Shown: positions 16,376 through 24,834 of the stretch, piece by piece
Layout: every line of letters starts with the position of its first letter
Position numbering within the stretch: position 1 is the first letter of the stretch
Source: Bacteroidales bacterium
Lineage (GTDB): Bacteria; Bacteroidota; Bacteroidia; Bacteroidales; UBA932
Direction of reading: 5' to 3'
Length of the DNA stretch: 33,893 nt
Assembly: GCA_017561865.1 (NCBI GenBank)
Contig: JAFZBH010000029.1
Coordinates: 1 to 33,893 of the forward strand
Position numbers and translations under genes: made by a program
Notes under the pieces: generated by a model
What the model saw: only the letters and a program-made list of their open reading frames with translations
The model's database searches: none
Told to the model about the DNA's origin: nothing

Positions 16376-17726
16376 ATTCGATGTCATCTTCTGCGTCCAA
16401 CAGGCGCTCGTCACGGAAGACGAGGCCGCTCTTGAAATAATCGGCGCCCGTCAGGCTGACCTCATAGGAGAGGCCGCGCTCGACCGCCGTGAAACTGCCG
16501 GTGCGGGACACCGGCTTCCCGACAAATTCCTCCCCGCCTTCGCTGCGTCCCTCATAGACCGCGTGGAAGCGGAACTTGTGCACCGAGTCGCCGACGCCGT
16601 CCTCGAAGAAGCTGCCGTGGCTCACTTCGCACAGTTCGCCGTCCTCTTCATACCGGGTCAGGAACACGTTCCAGTCCGGCGTGAGGATCGCCTCATAGAA
16701 ATGGCCGTCGCCCGACGCGACGAACGTGCCGAAGTCCGGGAAATACGGGATCTCGGTCCGGCCGCCGCGGGCGTCCAGGGCATAGATGGTCTCGTATTCA
16801 TAGAAAACCTCGCCGGACTCCTCGTCTTCCCAGGGACCGCCGCCCCCGCTTTCGAGGCCGATCACGTCCTTGAAACCCGGAAGCGCCACGCTCAGGTCCG
16901 GTCCACCGTGCTGCATCGCATAGAAGATGCTCGCCATCTTGACGTCCCCGTTCTCCATCACCACACAGGCCACCGGATTGTAGTCCTGGCCGATATTGCC
17001 GATGAAGACGCCCTTGCACAGGCCGTTGATCCCGGAGAATTCATTGTCGCCGTCGGCGAGCACGATCGAATCCTCGTCGTAGCCGATCATCGTCAGCGGG
17101 GCGGCCGAGCAGTTCAGCACCGGCCGGCCGGCCTCCAGACGCACCTTGATACCGAAACTGCGTCCATCGAAGTCCTGGCCATATTCGCTGGAGGCATAAC
17201 CCTCCATTGGCTCGGGAAGGGGCAGGGAGATGTCCCGAACGCGGCCGTCGTCCGGCTTGCGCAGTTTCCCGGAACGGGAATCGATCGCCGGCACATAGGT
17301 CAGGCTGACCCCGGTGCTGTCGGTGCAGACCACCTGGCTGTTGTCTTCGAACCAATTGTTCAGCAGCAGGACGGGCTTGCCCTCTTCGCTGCGGTAAAAG
17401 ACTTCCCGGTTCTCGTCCGTGATCCATTTGCCGTTCTCATTGACGGCCAGCGTCGCCCCCGGATCGCGCGGGACGACCAGGAAGATCTCCCGGCCCAGGC
17501 CGCATTCCACCTGGGTGGCTTCGACGATCTGCGGGAAGGTCTTGGTCAGCCGGGTATAGGAGGGCGATGCTTCGAACGCAGCGAAAGAGTCGTAGTAGCC
17601 CAGGAAGGCGACCGCGACCATTTCACCGTCCTGCCAGTCGATTTTCTCACCGGGCCTGTGGGCGGGACAAGCGACAAGGGCCGGCAGCAACAGTGCTGCC
17701 AGCCCCAGACGACAAATTCCTTTCAT
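16368..17726 (-). CDS. Lipoprotein of unknown function
   Basis: 452 residues with a lipoprotein signal peptide (LLLPALVAC; C20 lipidated). The mature protein is acidic, with no membrane segment and no motif I recognise. Features seen: a DSTGVSLTYVP segment, several Gly/Asp turns, a GGGGPWEDEESGE acidic loop, and a C-terminus rich in acidic residues. A beta-rich surface or periplasmic fold is plausible. It lies 18 bases downstream of the TMEM43 homologue and overlaps the following exported-protein gene by 8 bases, so the three may form a unit. No function is proposed. Confidence 0.65.
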   Translation of the reverse strand: MKGICRLGLAALLLPALVACPAHRPGEKIDWQDGEMVAVAFLGYYDSFAAFEASPSYTRLTKTFPQIVEATQVECGLGREIFLVVPRDPGATLAVNENGKWITDENREVFYRSEEGKPVLLLNNWFEDNSQVVCTDSTGVSLTYVPAIDSRSGKLRKPDDGRVRDISLPLPEPMEGYASSEYGQDFDGRSFGIKVRLEAGRPVLNCSAAPLTMIGYDEDSIVLADGDNEFSGINGLCKGVFIGNIGQDYNPVACVVMENGDVKMASIFYAMQHGGPDLSVALPGFKDVIGLESGGGGPWEDEESGEVFYEYETIYALDARGGRTEIPYFPDFGTFVASGDGHFYEAILTPDWNVFLTRYEEDGELCEVSHGSFFEDGVGDSVHKFRFHAVYEGRSEGGEEFVGKPVSRTGSFTAVERGLSYEVSLTGADYFKSGLVFRDERLLDAEDDIEYD

Positions 17727-17744
17727 ACAAGGGAAGGATAGGGA

Positions 17745-18986
17745 TTATTCCGCGTCGGTTTTCGGAGCCTCGGGGAACTCGGGAGCTGCCGGAGCCTCGG
17801 GAGCGACCGGGGCGGCCGGAGCGGCCGGAGCGGCGGGAGCCGCTTCGACGGCAGGGGCGGGCGCATCCTTGCTCTTCTTGATGAGGAAGACGATCAGGGC
17901 GGCGATCACCACTGCCAGCGCGATGGCCAGCACCGGCCTGTACACCACCCAGGCAAGCAGGATCACGAGCAGCGACCAGATGAAGCCGACCACGGCGGTC
18001 ACCAGGTTGACGCCCAGCTCACCGACCTTGGCCAGCGGCGGGAGTACCTTGAGGATGGTCACGAGGATGCTGAAGATCATACGGAGGGCGGCGATCACGA
18101 GCATGATGCCCAGGATGCGGAGCACCCAGAGGATCATCCTGTTGGCGGCCTTCTCGCTCTCGAACATCGACTCCATCGAATGGTTGCCCATCTGCAGGGT
18201 GATGAGGCTCTTGCCGTTCTTGTGCTTGTAGGACTCGAAGGTATTGCCGGTCACCTGGGCGAGGATGGAAGCCTCGCCGCCGTCGGCCTGGGTGAAGGTC
18301 ACGCGGACGTCACCGACAGCCGGGGTGTTCGGATTCTCGCCGTAGTAGAGCACGTTGTCGGACACGAAGGTGTCCACTCCGTTCGCCAGGGAAGCCGGAA
18401 GGGCCACCGAAGTATTGGCGGGAATGGAGCTGGCAAGGCTCTTCGGCAGGACATAGGCGCCGAAGTCGACCTTCTCGGCCTGGACCTCATTGTCCTTGAC
18501 ATTGATGCGGACATAGTTGCTGCCCTGGTAGTCAGGATCCTTGAAGGCGTCGGAATTGACGGGAGAGCCCACCCATTCCTTGCTGTATGTATAGGTCGTC
18601 ACGGTCTCCTGGCCGCCGCCGACCTTGTCCTTCGTCGTGGAAGTGGAGTGCTCCACCCACTGGTAATACTCAGCCCTGCGCACGAGGCGGATGGCGTTCA
18701 CCTGCACCCCGTAGTCGGGATCGGTCAGGGTCTCATCGGTCTTAGCCACGGCGGTGGCGTGGATCAGCTGTCCGTTGAGCGAAGGGTCGACCCGGGTGAC
18801 GTCGGCGACGTCCACGCACTCGGTCGAGGCGGTCTTCAGCATCTTGGCGGTCTTGACGGCACGACCTTCGTTCCACCACAGGAGAACGGTCGCGGCGACA
18901 AACAGGATCAGGCCGGTGCCGATTCCCTTGAAGGAATTGCCCAACCGGCTGCCATAACTGGTCTTGGTTACTTCTTGATAGGCCAT
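17745..18986 (-). CDS. TMEM43 (LUMA) family membrane protein
   Basis: 413 residues. The N-terminus SRLGNSFKGIGTGLILFVAATVLLWWNEGRAVKT is characteristic of the TMEM43/DUF1625 family, with one membrane helix at about 22-39. A large soluble domain of about 240 residues follows, then a C-terminal cluster of about three to four hydrophobic helices (near 280-370). It closes with a low-complexity Ala/Pro tail (repeated AAP/APE) ending in acidic residues. Human TMEM43 is an inner-nuclear-membrane protein; the role of bacterial members is unknown. It lies 39 bases downstream of pgk without a clear promoter of its own, so read-through from pgk is possible. Confidence 0.85.
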   Translation of the reverse strand: MAYQEVTKTSYGSRLGNSFKGIGTGLILFVAATVLLWWNEGRAVKTAKMLKTASTECVDVADVTRVDPSLNGQLIHATAVAKTDETLTDPDYGVQVNAIRLVRRAEYYQWVEHSTSTTKDKVGGGQETVTTYTYSKEWVGSPVNSDAFKDPDYQGSNYVRINVKDNEVQAEKVDFGAYVLPKSLASSIPANTSVALPASLANGVDTFVSDNVLYYGENPNTPAVGDVRVTFTQADGGEASILAQVTGNTFESYKHKNGKSLITLQMGNHSMESMFESEKAANRMILWVLRILGIMLVIAALRMIFSILVTILKVLPPLAKVGELGVNLVTAVVGFIWSLLVILLAWVVYRPVLAIALAVVIAALIVFLIKKSKDAPAPAVEAAPAAPAAPAAPVAPEAPAAPEFPEAPKTDAE

Positions 18987-19025
18987 ACACTAAATTATTT
19001 TAAGTTAAAAATGCATTGTCACTGA

Positions 19026-20279
19026 TTAGCCGCGGATGGCCGCGATGCCGGGGAGATCCTTGCCTTCGAGGGCCTCGAGCATGGCGCCGCCGCCCGTGGA
19101 GACATAGCTGACCTTCTCGGCGTAGCCCATCTGGGTCACGGCCGCGACGGAGTCGCCGCCGCCCACGAGGGTGTAAGCGCCCTGGGCCGTCGCTTCAGCG
19201 AGGTCTTCGGCGATCTCGAGCGTACCCTTGGCGAAGTTCGGCATCTCGAACACGCCGACGGGACCGTTCCAGAGGATGGTCTTGGAGCCGAGGATGACAT
19301 CCTTCCAGGCCTTGAGGGTATCCGGGCCGACGTCCATTCCCTCCCAGCCGTCAGGAATCTCGGCGGACGGGACAACCTTGCTGGCGGCGTCGTTGCTGAA
19401 CGAATCCGCGATGACGGTCTCGCCGGGGAGATAGATCTTCACGCCCTTCTCCTTGGCCTTGGCCAGGATTTCGAGCGCCTGGGGCATCAGGTCGTCCTCG
19501 TGCAGGGAATTGCCGATCGTGCCGCCCTGGGCCTTGACGAAAGTATAGCTCATACCGCCGCCGATGATCAGGTTGTCCACCTTCTCGAGCATATTCTCGA
19601 GCACGGCGAGCTTGGAAGAGACCTTGGCGCCGCCGATGATGGCGGTGAAGGGATGACGGGCGTTCTTGAGGACGTTGTCGATGGCTTTGATCTCGCCTTC
19701 CATCAGGTAGCCGAACATCTTGTCGTTGGGGAAGTAGTCGGCGATGAGGGCGGTGGAGCCGTGGGCGCGGTGGGCCGTGCCGAAAGCGTCGTTGATGTAG
19801 CAGTCGGCATAGGAGGCCAGGGTCTTGACGAAGCCCTTCTGGCTCTCCTTGACCACCTTCTTGGCAGCCTTCTTCTCCTCGTCGGTGGCATCCTCGGCCA
19901 GCCCGCGGGGCTTGCCCTCCTCCTCGGCGTAGAAGCGGAGGTTCTCCAGCAGCAGGGCCTCGCCCGGCTTCAGGGCCGCCACTTCGGCCTGGGCCTTCTG
20001 GCAGTCCGCAGCGAACTTGACGGGAACGCCCAGGCATTCGCTCACGTGATCCACGATGTGGCGCAGGGAATACTTGTCGGTCACGCCCTTCGGACGTCCG
20101 AGATGCGACATGATGATCAGGGAGCCGCCGCCGGCGAGCACCTTCTTCAAGGTCGGCATAGCCCGGCGGATGCGGGTGTCGTCAGTGATTTCGAAATTCT
20201 CGTTCAGGGGAACGTTGAAGTCCACGCGCACGATCGCCTTCTTTCCGGCGAAATCGTAGGTATCGATGTTTTGCTGCAT
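19026..20279 (-). CDS. pgk: Phosphoglycerate kinase
   Basis: 417 residues, normal length. It interconverts 1,3-bisphosphoglycerate plus ADP and 3-phosphoglycerate plus ATP in glycolysis and gluconeogenesis. Substrate-binding signatures are [10 protein letters not shown] near residue 18 and SHLGRPKG; nucleotide-side signatures are [18 protein letters not shown] (GGGDS at 373-377) and [10 protein letters not shown] short Lys/Glu-rich insert follows [12 protein letters not shown], as in other Bacteroidota. The promoter element at 20310-20317 lies 30 bases upstream. The downstream TMEM43 gene may be read through. Confidence 0.97.
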   Translation of the reverse strand: MQQNIDTYDFAGKKAIVRVDFNVPLNENFEITDDTRIRRAMPTLKKVLAGGGSLIIMSHLGRPKGVTDKYSLRHIVDHVSECLGVPVKFAADCQKAQAEVAALKPGEALLLENLRFYAEEEGKPRGLAEDATDEEKKAAKKVVKESQKGFVKTLASYADCYINDAFGTAHRAHGSTALIADYFPNDKMFGYLMEGEIKAIDNVLKNARHPFTAIIGGAKVSSKLAVLENMLEKVDNLIIGGGMSYTFVKAQGGTIGNSLHEDDLMPQALEILAKAKEKGVKIYLPGETVIADSFSNDAASKVVPSAEIPDGWEGMDVGPDTLKAWKDVILGSKTILWNGPVGVFEMPNFAKGTLEIAEDLAEATAQGAYTLVGGGDSVAAVTQMGYAEKVSYVSTGGGAMLEALEGKDLPGIAAIRG

Positions 20280-20309
20280 ATATTTGGATGTTTAATTGTT
20301 TCCGAACTG

Positions 20310-20317
20310 CAAATATA
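20310..20317 (-). promoter_or_regulatory. Bacteroidota -7 element for pgk
   Basis: TATATTTG on the minus strand matches TAnnTTTG and lies 30 bases before the pgk ATG. No -33 TTG at standard spacing is evident. The inverted-repeat structure at 20339-20431 begins about 20 bases upstream and could influence this promoter. Confidence 0.6.
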
Positions 20318-20338
20318 ACAATATTATTCGATATTTGG

Positions 20339-20431
20339 GCCGCCCGGCGGCAACTCGTCCCTGCCGGGCAGAAAAAACGTCCTCGCTACGCTGCGGAAAT
20401 GCCCGGCAGGGACGACAGCCGCCGGAGCGGC
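20339..20431. repeat. Intergenic inverted repeat between methyltransferase gene and pgk
   Basis: A 16-base perfect inverted repeat, TCGTCCCTGCCGGGCA at 20355-20370 and its complement at 20400-20415. An outer, imperfect extension pairs GCCGC..CGGCGGC (from 20339) with the sequence ending at 20431. The 29-base loop contains a run of six A. On the minus strand, where the methyltransferase is transcribed, the hairpin follows the stop codon directly and could act as a processing or termination signal, although the loop is long for an intrinsic terminator. The 1-base overlap with the stop codon and the long arms recall a mobile palindromic repeat. Its core sequence differs from the elements in trmB and the kinase. 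Confidence 0.7.
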
Positions 20432-21330
20432 TACCTCGTCATCCGGACAACGATCGATAGAGGCAGAGCCTTGTCGAAGCGGTCGAGCAGCGCCAGTTCC
20501 CCGCTTGCGACCTGCCCGACGGCCATCGCCTGGCGGACCAGGGTCTCCCCCAACAGGGCGGAATAGCCGTTGGAATAGAGGTTGAGCACCATCCAGGCGT
20601 CCTGCGGGGCGAGGATCTGCCCGACGGCGCGCAACAGACCGAAAAGGCACTCGTCCAGTTTCCATTTCTCGCCGTCCGGCCCGTGGCCGTAGGCGGGCGG
20701 ATCGAGGATGATGCCGTCGTAGCGGTTGCCGCGCCGCACTTCCCGCTGCGCGAACTTCATCGCATCCTCCACCACCCAGCGGATGCCGTCCAGGCCGCTG
20801 TGCTCCATATTGCCGCGGGCCCAGGTGACCACCTGGCGGACGGAGTCGAGATGCGTGACCTCGGCCCCGGCCGAGCGGGCGGCGAGTGAAGCCGCGCCGG
20901 TATAGGCGAAAAGGTTCAATACGCGGGGCGCGCGGCCCTTCGCCGCCTGGGCGCGGGTCTGCCGCCAGATCCAGTCCCAGTTGGGAGCCTGCTCCGGGAA
21001 CACCCCCACGTGTTTAAAGGAAGTCAGCCCCAAGCGTAAATCCATCTTCAAACCATCCTCGCTGGCATACCGGATCCACCACTGGTCGTCCATTTTCCGG
21101 AGGCGGTTCCAGGTGCCGCTGTCCTCCTTGCCGGCCTTGCCGAACCCGGCGCCCGGCGTGAATGTCGTATGCGCGAGCCGGCGCCATTCCGCCTCCGGCA
21201 GGGACTTGTCCCAGAGGGCCTTGGGCTCGGGCCGGGCGAGCACATAGGCGCCGAAGCGCTCCAGTTTCTCGCCCCCGCCGCTGTCCAGCAGCTCGTAGTC
21301 TTTCCAAAGGGTTGAAGGGAACTCGGCCAT
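20431..21330 (-). CDS. Class I SAM-dependent methyltransferase (RlmI/COG1092-like)
   Basis: 299 residues. The SAM-binding motif LNLFAYTGAAS at 138-148 and the catalytic-region DPPAYG at 210-215 place it in the COG1092 family, whose members include the rRNA methyltransferases RlmI and RlmK/L. It lacks an N-terminal PUA domain; instead residues 1-130 form an N-terminal domain rich in Trp and charged residues. The substrate is probably a ribosomal RNA base, but the target is not determined. The start MAEFPSTLW at 21330 is chosen over the in-frame ATG at 21354 because an exact AGGAGG lies 7 bases upstream. It follows the DUF2723 gene by 13 bases. Confidence 0.85.
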   Translation of the reverse strand: MAEFPSTLWKDYELLDSGGGEKLERFGAYVLARPEPKALWDKSLPEAEWRRLAHTTFTPGAGFGKAGKEDSGTWNRLRKMDDQWWIRYASEDGLKMDLRLGLTSFKHVGVFPEQAPNWDWIWRQTRAQAAKGRAPRVLNLFAYTGAASLAARSAGAEVTHLDSVRQVVTWARGNMEHSGLDGIRWVVEDAMKFAQREVRRGNRYDGIILDPPAYGHGPDGEKWKLDECLFGLLRAVGQILAPQDAWMVLNLYSNGYSALLGETLVRQAMAVGQVASGELALLDRFDKALPLSIVVRMTR

Positions 21331-21337
21331 CGGGAAA

Positions 21338-21343
21338 CCTCCT
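21338..21343 (-). promoter_or_regulatory. Strong Shine-Dalgarno sequence AGGAGG
   Basis: AGGAGG ends 7 bases before the ATG at 21330 and starts just after the TAG stop of the DUF2723 gene (21344-21346). Such consensus sites are rare upstream of Bacteroidota genes and unlike the other starts in this window. It decides between the two possible starts of the methyltransferase. Confidence 0.7.
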
Positions 21344-24300
21344 CTAAGATTCATCCAGTGCGGCGGCCGCCTCGTCGACCAGGGCCACGAGACCGTCCGT
21401 CAGCTGCTTGGAGAGCTCGTCATCGCCTCCCTGTTTCATCACGTCGGCGAGGAAATAGACGTACTGGCCCACCGTCTCGAACTCGTCGCGGGCCCAGTCG
21501 TAGAACTCGATATAGAACTTGGCGCTCGTCAGCAGCTCTTTGCCCATCTGCAAGGCCAGTTCGCGCGCCTTTTCGGGCTGTCCGAGCCGGTAGTAGTCCT
21601 CCACCAGGCAGACGACCATATAATCGTTGCCGGAGAAGCCGAGGGGCACCGTCTCCAGCGGATAATGCTGCATCACCTCGCAGCACTTGTCCACCATTTC
21701 GAGGGCCCGGTCATCCTCGCCCGCCCGCATAAAGGCGTCGGCGCAGGTAACGAACAGGGTCCGCACCGACATCACGCCCAGGTGCGTGTATTCGTTCTGG
21801 TAATCGATGAAATAGTCGCCCCGCGCCAGGTCGTCCCAGCTGTAGACCTGCGTCATCAGGCGGTACAGCTCGTCCGTGTCCACGAATCCCGCCTCGTTGC
21901 TGGTGGTCTTGTTCTTGATGGGAACGAACTTGTAGGAGTAACCGGTATATTCGAAGTACTCCTTGATGCCGATGTTCAGGTCGCCGCCCATGCTGAGCAG
22001 ATTCAGCGGACGGTCCCACTCATAACCCGACAGCAGGTCCAGCATGAAGAGCTCGGGCTTGCTGAGGTAGTCCTTGTCGGCCGAGATGTTCAGCACGATG
22101 GAATCCGGGATCTGCGCCTCGTACTTGGCGTCGAGGATGCCGTATTTGATGACGTTCTCCCGATTCACCGGGACGACGATCTTGCGAGAAGGGATGTAGT
22201 CCACCTTGCGGCCGCTGGTCATCGGGGCCTTGATCTGCGGATGCTTGAAGACGGCCATCACGTCGGCGATGGACATCTCGCGCTCCTGGGTGTCATAGAT
22301 CGGGACCCATTCGTTCGTCCCGTACAGGTACTGCTCGGGACCCACGCTCAGCGGCAGCGGGGCGGAGCGGTTGACCGCCCACTTCATCTGGTCGATGTGC
22401 CAGTCGGTGCCGAGGAGCGAAGTGTTGCAGATGCGCACGTCGGTGCGCACGTCCTCCACCTCCTGGGCATACCAGAGCGGGAAGGTGTCGTTGTCGCCGT
22501 GCGTGATCAGGATGCCGTCCGGGCCTACGGAATTGAGGTAGTTGCGCGCCATCTCCACCGCGGTGCGGCGGTTCGAACGGTCGTGGTCGTCCCAGTTCTG
22601 GGCGGCCATCTGCACCGGCACGAGCAGGCACAGTCCCGTCAGCACTCCGGCGGTCAGGACGCCGCCGCGACCCTTTCGCGCAGCGTCGATCCAGGTGTAG
22701 AGCGCCGCCACGGCCAGGCCCGCCCAGGCGCTGAAGAAATAGAAGGATCCGGCATACGCGTAATCCCGCTCACGCACCTGGTAGGGCGGCTGGTTGAGGT
22801 ACAGCACAACGGCGATGCCCGTCATGAAGAACATCAGGAAGGTCAGCCAGCAGCCCCGCTTGTCGCGGTCGAACTGGAAGAACAGGCCCAGCAGGCCCAG
22901 CAGCAGAGGCAGGAAATAATAATGGTTCTTGCCCTTGTCGTCCGCAAGCGTGGAGGGGGCATCGCCCTGGTCGCCCAGGCGCAGCCTGTCGACAAGCCCT
23001 ACGCCGCTCTCCCAGTTGCCGTGGAAGATGTCGCCCGGACTGGGCGCGTGGATCTGATTCTGACGACCGACGAAATTCCACATGAAGTAGCGCCAGTACA
23101 TCCAGTTCAGTTGGTAATCGAAGAAATAGTAGAGATTGGCGCCCATCGTCGGCTTGCGTGCGCTCGCACCGGGAACGCGGCGGCCCTTGCCGCCCGTATA
23201 AGTCTCATAGAAACGCTCATAAGACCCGTCGGCGCTCGTGCTCCACATACGCGGGAAGAGCATCTTGCCGGAAGCGCTGTAGCGCGCGTCGATCGGCCCC
23301 TCGACCTTCTTGTACTTGCCGTTCAGCGGCGCCCAGTAGGTCGTGGTCTTGAGATCGTAAGGAGCGCCGTAGTACTGCCCGTAGACCAGCGGCGTGGAGC
23401 CGTACTGCTCGCGGGACAGATAGCGCACGAGGGTGAAGGCGTTGTCGGGCTGGTATTCGTTTGTCGGCGTCTTGGCGCAGGAGCGGATGATGTCGATGCT
23501 GAACACGGAGAAGCCGATGACGATGGTCGTGGCGCAGAGGAGCACCGTATTGAGGAAGACCTTCTCTTTCTTCAGGGTCCGGAACAGCCCCCAGAAAAGC
23601 AGGGCCAGCAGGGCCAGCAGGAAGAAGGCCGCGCCGCTGTTGTACGGCAGGCCGAGCGTGTTGACGAAGAAGAGGTCGAAATACGCCGCCAGCTTGGGCA
23701 GGTAGGGGATGAACAGGAATACGAGCAGACCCAGGATCACCACGCCCACGCCCGTCACCTTGACCAGCTCCCAGAACGTGAAGGGCTTGTCCTCCCGCTG
23801 CCGGTAGTAGTACAGGAACACCAGGGCGGGGATGGCGAGCAGGTTGAGCAGGTGCACGCCGATGCTCAGACCCATCAGGAAGGCGATCAGCACGATCCAG
23901 CGCAGGGCGTGCGGCTCCTCGGCCCGGTCGTACCAGAGCGTCATCAGCCAGAACACCAGCGCGGTGATGAGCGAGGACATCGCATATACCTCCCCCTCGA
24001 CGGCGGAGAACCAGAACGTGTCCGAGAAGGCATAGACAAGGGCCCCTACGAGGCCTGAGCCGAAGATGGCGAGCGCCGCTCCGGTGGAATACGTCCCGTC
24101 TTCGGCGGGGCGGACCAGCCGTCTGGCCAGCCAGACGATAGTCAGGTACAGCAGCAGGATCGTCAGGCCCGAGCACAGCGCACTCAGCGCATTCACCAGA
24201 ATGGCCGCGTGCATGTTGTCCCCGAACAGCGTGAAGAAGCGGGCGAAGAGCTGGAACACCGGGTTCCCCGGCGGATGTCCCACTTCAAGTTTATAGGATG

Positions 24301-24430
24301 AAGCTATGAACTCGCCGCAGTCCCAGAAGGAGGCGGTGGGTTCGAGGGTCAGCAGATAGGACAGCGTGGCCACGACGAAGGAAAGCGCCGCGCATATCCT
24401 GTTCCACAGGGTAAATTTCTTCTCGTTCAT
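21344..24430 (-). CDS. DUF2723 / glycosyltransferase family 117 membrane protein
   Basis: 1028 residues. The N-terminal DUF2723 domain carries LEPTASFWDCGEFIASSYKLEVGHPPGNP (beginning at residue 29), including acidic residues of the first extracytoplasmic loop (E30, D37, E40) and the GHPPG turn at 51-55. This architecture resembles GT-C glycosyltransferases, which use polyprenyl-linked sugars outside the membrane. About 12 or more membrane helices fill residues 10-620. A large soluble periplasmic region follows, probably with TPR-like helices at the C-terminus (RAGEDDRALEMVDKCCEVM). Homologues are near universal in Bacteroidota; the acceptor is not known to me. The start at 24430 falls only 6 bases from the promoter element, so the mRNA may be leaderless. 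Confidence 0.9.
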   Translation of the reverse strand: MNEKKFTLWNRICAALSFVVATLSYLLTLEPTASFWDCGEFIASSYKLEVGHPPGNPVFQLFARFFTLFGDNMHAAILVNALSALCSGLTILLLYLTIVWLARRLVRPAEDGTYSTGAALAIFGSGLVGALVYAFSDTFWFSAVEGEVYAMSSLITALVFWLMTLWYDRAEEPHALRWIVLIAFLMGLSIGVHLLNLLAIPALVFLYYYRQREDKPFTFWELVKVTGVGVVILGLLVFLFIPYLPKLAAYFDLFFVNTLGLPYNSGAAFFLLALLALLFWGLFRTLKKEKVFLNTVLLCATTIVIGFSVFSIDIIRSCAKTPTNEYQPDNAFTLVRYLSREQYGSTPLVYGQYYGAPYDLKTTTYWAPLNGKYKKVEGPIDARYSASGKMLFPRMWSTSADGSYERFYETYTGGKGRRVPGASARKPTMGANLYYFFDYQLNWMYWRYFMWNFVGRQNQIHAPSPGDIFHGNWESGVGLVDRLRLGDQGDAPSTLADDKGKNHYYFLPLLLGLLGLFFQFDRDKRGCWLTFLMFFMTGIAVVLYLNQPPYQVRERDYAYAGSFYFFSAWAGLAVAALYTWIDAARKGRGGVLTAGVLTGLCLLVPVQMAAQNWDDHDRSNRRTAVEMARNYLNSVGPDGILITHGDNDTFPLWYAQEVEDVRTDVRICNTSLLGTDWHIDQMKWAVNRSAPLPLSVGPEQYLYGTNEWVPIYDTQEREMSIADVMAVFKHPQIKAPMTSGRKVDYIPSRKIVVPVNRENVIKYGILDAKYEAQIPDSIVLNISADKDYLSKPELFMLDLLSGYEWDRPLNLLSMGGDLNIGIKEYFEYTGYSYKFVPIKNKTTSNEAGFVDTDELYRLMTQVYSWDDLARGDYFIDYQNEYTHLGVMSVRTLFVTCADAFMRAGEDDRALEMVDKCCEVMQHYPLETVPLGFSGNDYMVVCLVEDYYRLGQPEKARELALQMGKELLTSAKFYIEFYDWARDEFETVGQYVYFLADVMKQGGDDELSKQLTDGLVALVDEAAAALDES

Positions 24431-24436
24431 AACTTG

Positions 24437-24444
24437 CAAAGGTA
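24437..24444 (-). promoter_or_regulatory. Bacteroidota promoter for the DUF2723 gene
   Basis: TACCTTTG on the minus strand matches TAnnTTTG. A TTTG at 24470-24467 (minus) lies 22 bases upstream. The element ends 6 bases before the ATG, implying a very short leader or none. It is divergent from the SUI1 promoter, and the two share sequence. Confidence 0.65.
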
Positions 24445-24458
24445 CAACTAAAAATCTG

Positions 24459-24466
24459 TATCTTTG
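24459..24466 (+). promoter_or_regulatory. Bacteroidota promoter for the SUI1-DUF4271 genes
   Basis: TATCTTTG on the plus strand with a TTG at 24434-24436, 22 bases upstream. The ATG at 24484 is 17 bases downstream. The -33 of this promoter lies next to the -7 of the divergent DUF2723 promoter. Confidence 0.7.
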
Positions 24467-24483
24467 CAAAAATTATCCCACCG

Positions 24484-24831
24484 ATGGCACAACAGGACTG
24501 GAAAAGCCGCCTGGGCGTGGTATATTCCACCAACCCGGATTTTCAATATGAGACCGTGCAGGATGCTCCCGAGGCGGACACGCTCCCCCCGGAAAAGCAG
24601 CGCCTGACCGTCCGCATCGACCGGCGCCGGCGCGCCGGCAAGCAGGTCACGCTCGTCGAGGGTTTCGTCGGCCGGGAAGAGGACCTTGCCGCGCTCGCCC
24701 GCACGCTCAAGACCCGCTGCGGAGTGGGCGGATCGGCCGCGGACGGGGAGATTCTCATCCAGGGGGACCTGCGCGACAAGCTCGTCGCCCTGTTGGGTTC
24801 GATGGGGTACCAGGTCAAACGGGGCAACTAG
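24484..24831 (+). CDS. SUI1/YciH-family translation factor
   Basis: 115 residues. The C-terminal two thirds (about 38-115) is a SUI1 domain like that of eIF1 and E. coli YciH: LTVRIDRRRRAGKQVTLVEG, then KTRCGVGGSAADGEILIQGD and LLGSMGYQVKRGN at the end. The basic RIDRRRRAGK loop is the expected RNA-contact surface. The N-terminal 37 residues are a flexible leader. The bacterial role is uncertain; YciH has been linked to start-site fidelity or stress-time repression of translation. It is the first gene after the promoter at 24459; DUF4271 follows by 3 bases. Confidence 0.9.
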   Translation: MAQQDWKSRLGVVYSTNPDFQYETVQDAPEADTLPPEKQRLTVRIDRRRRAGKQVTLVEGFVGREEDLAALARTLKTRCGVGGSAADGEILIQGDLRDKLVALLGSMGYQVKRGN

Positions 24832-24834
24832 CGG

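Noticed and set aside
20371..20399. Loop of the intergenic inverted repeat as a small RNA gene
   Set aside because: No promoter element faces it and no recognisable RNA family structure was seen.
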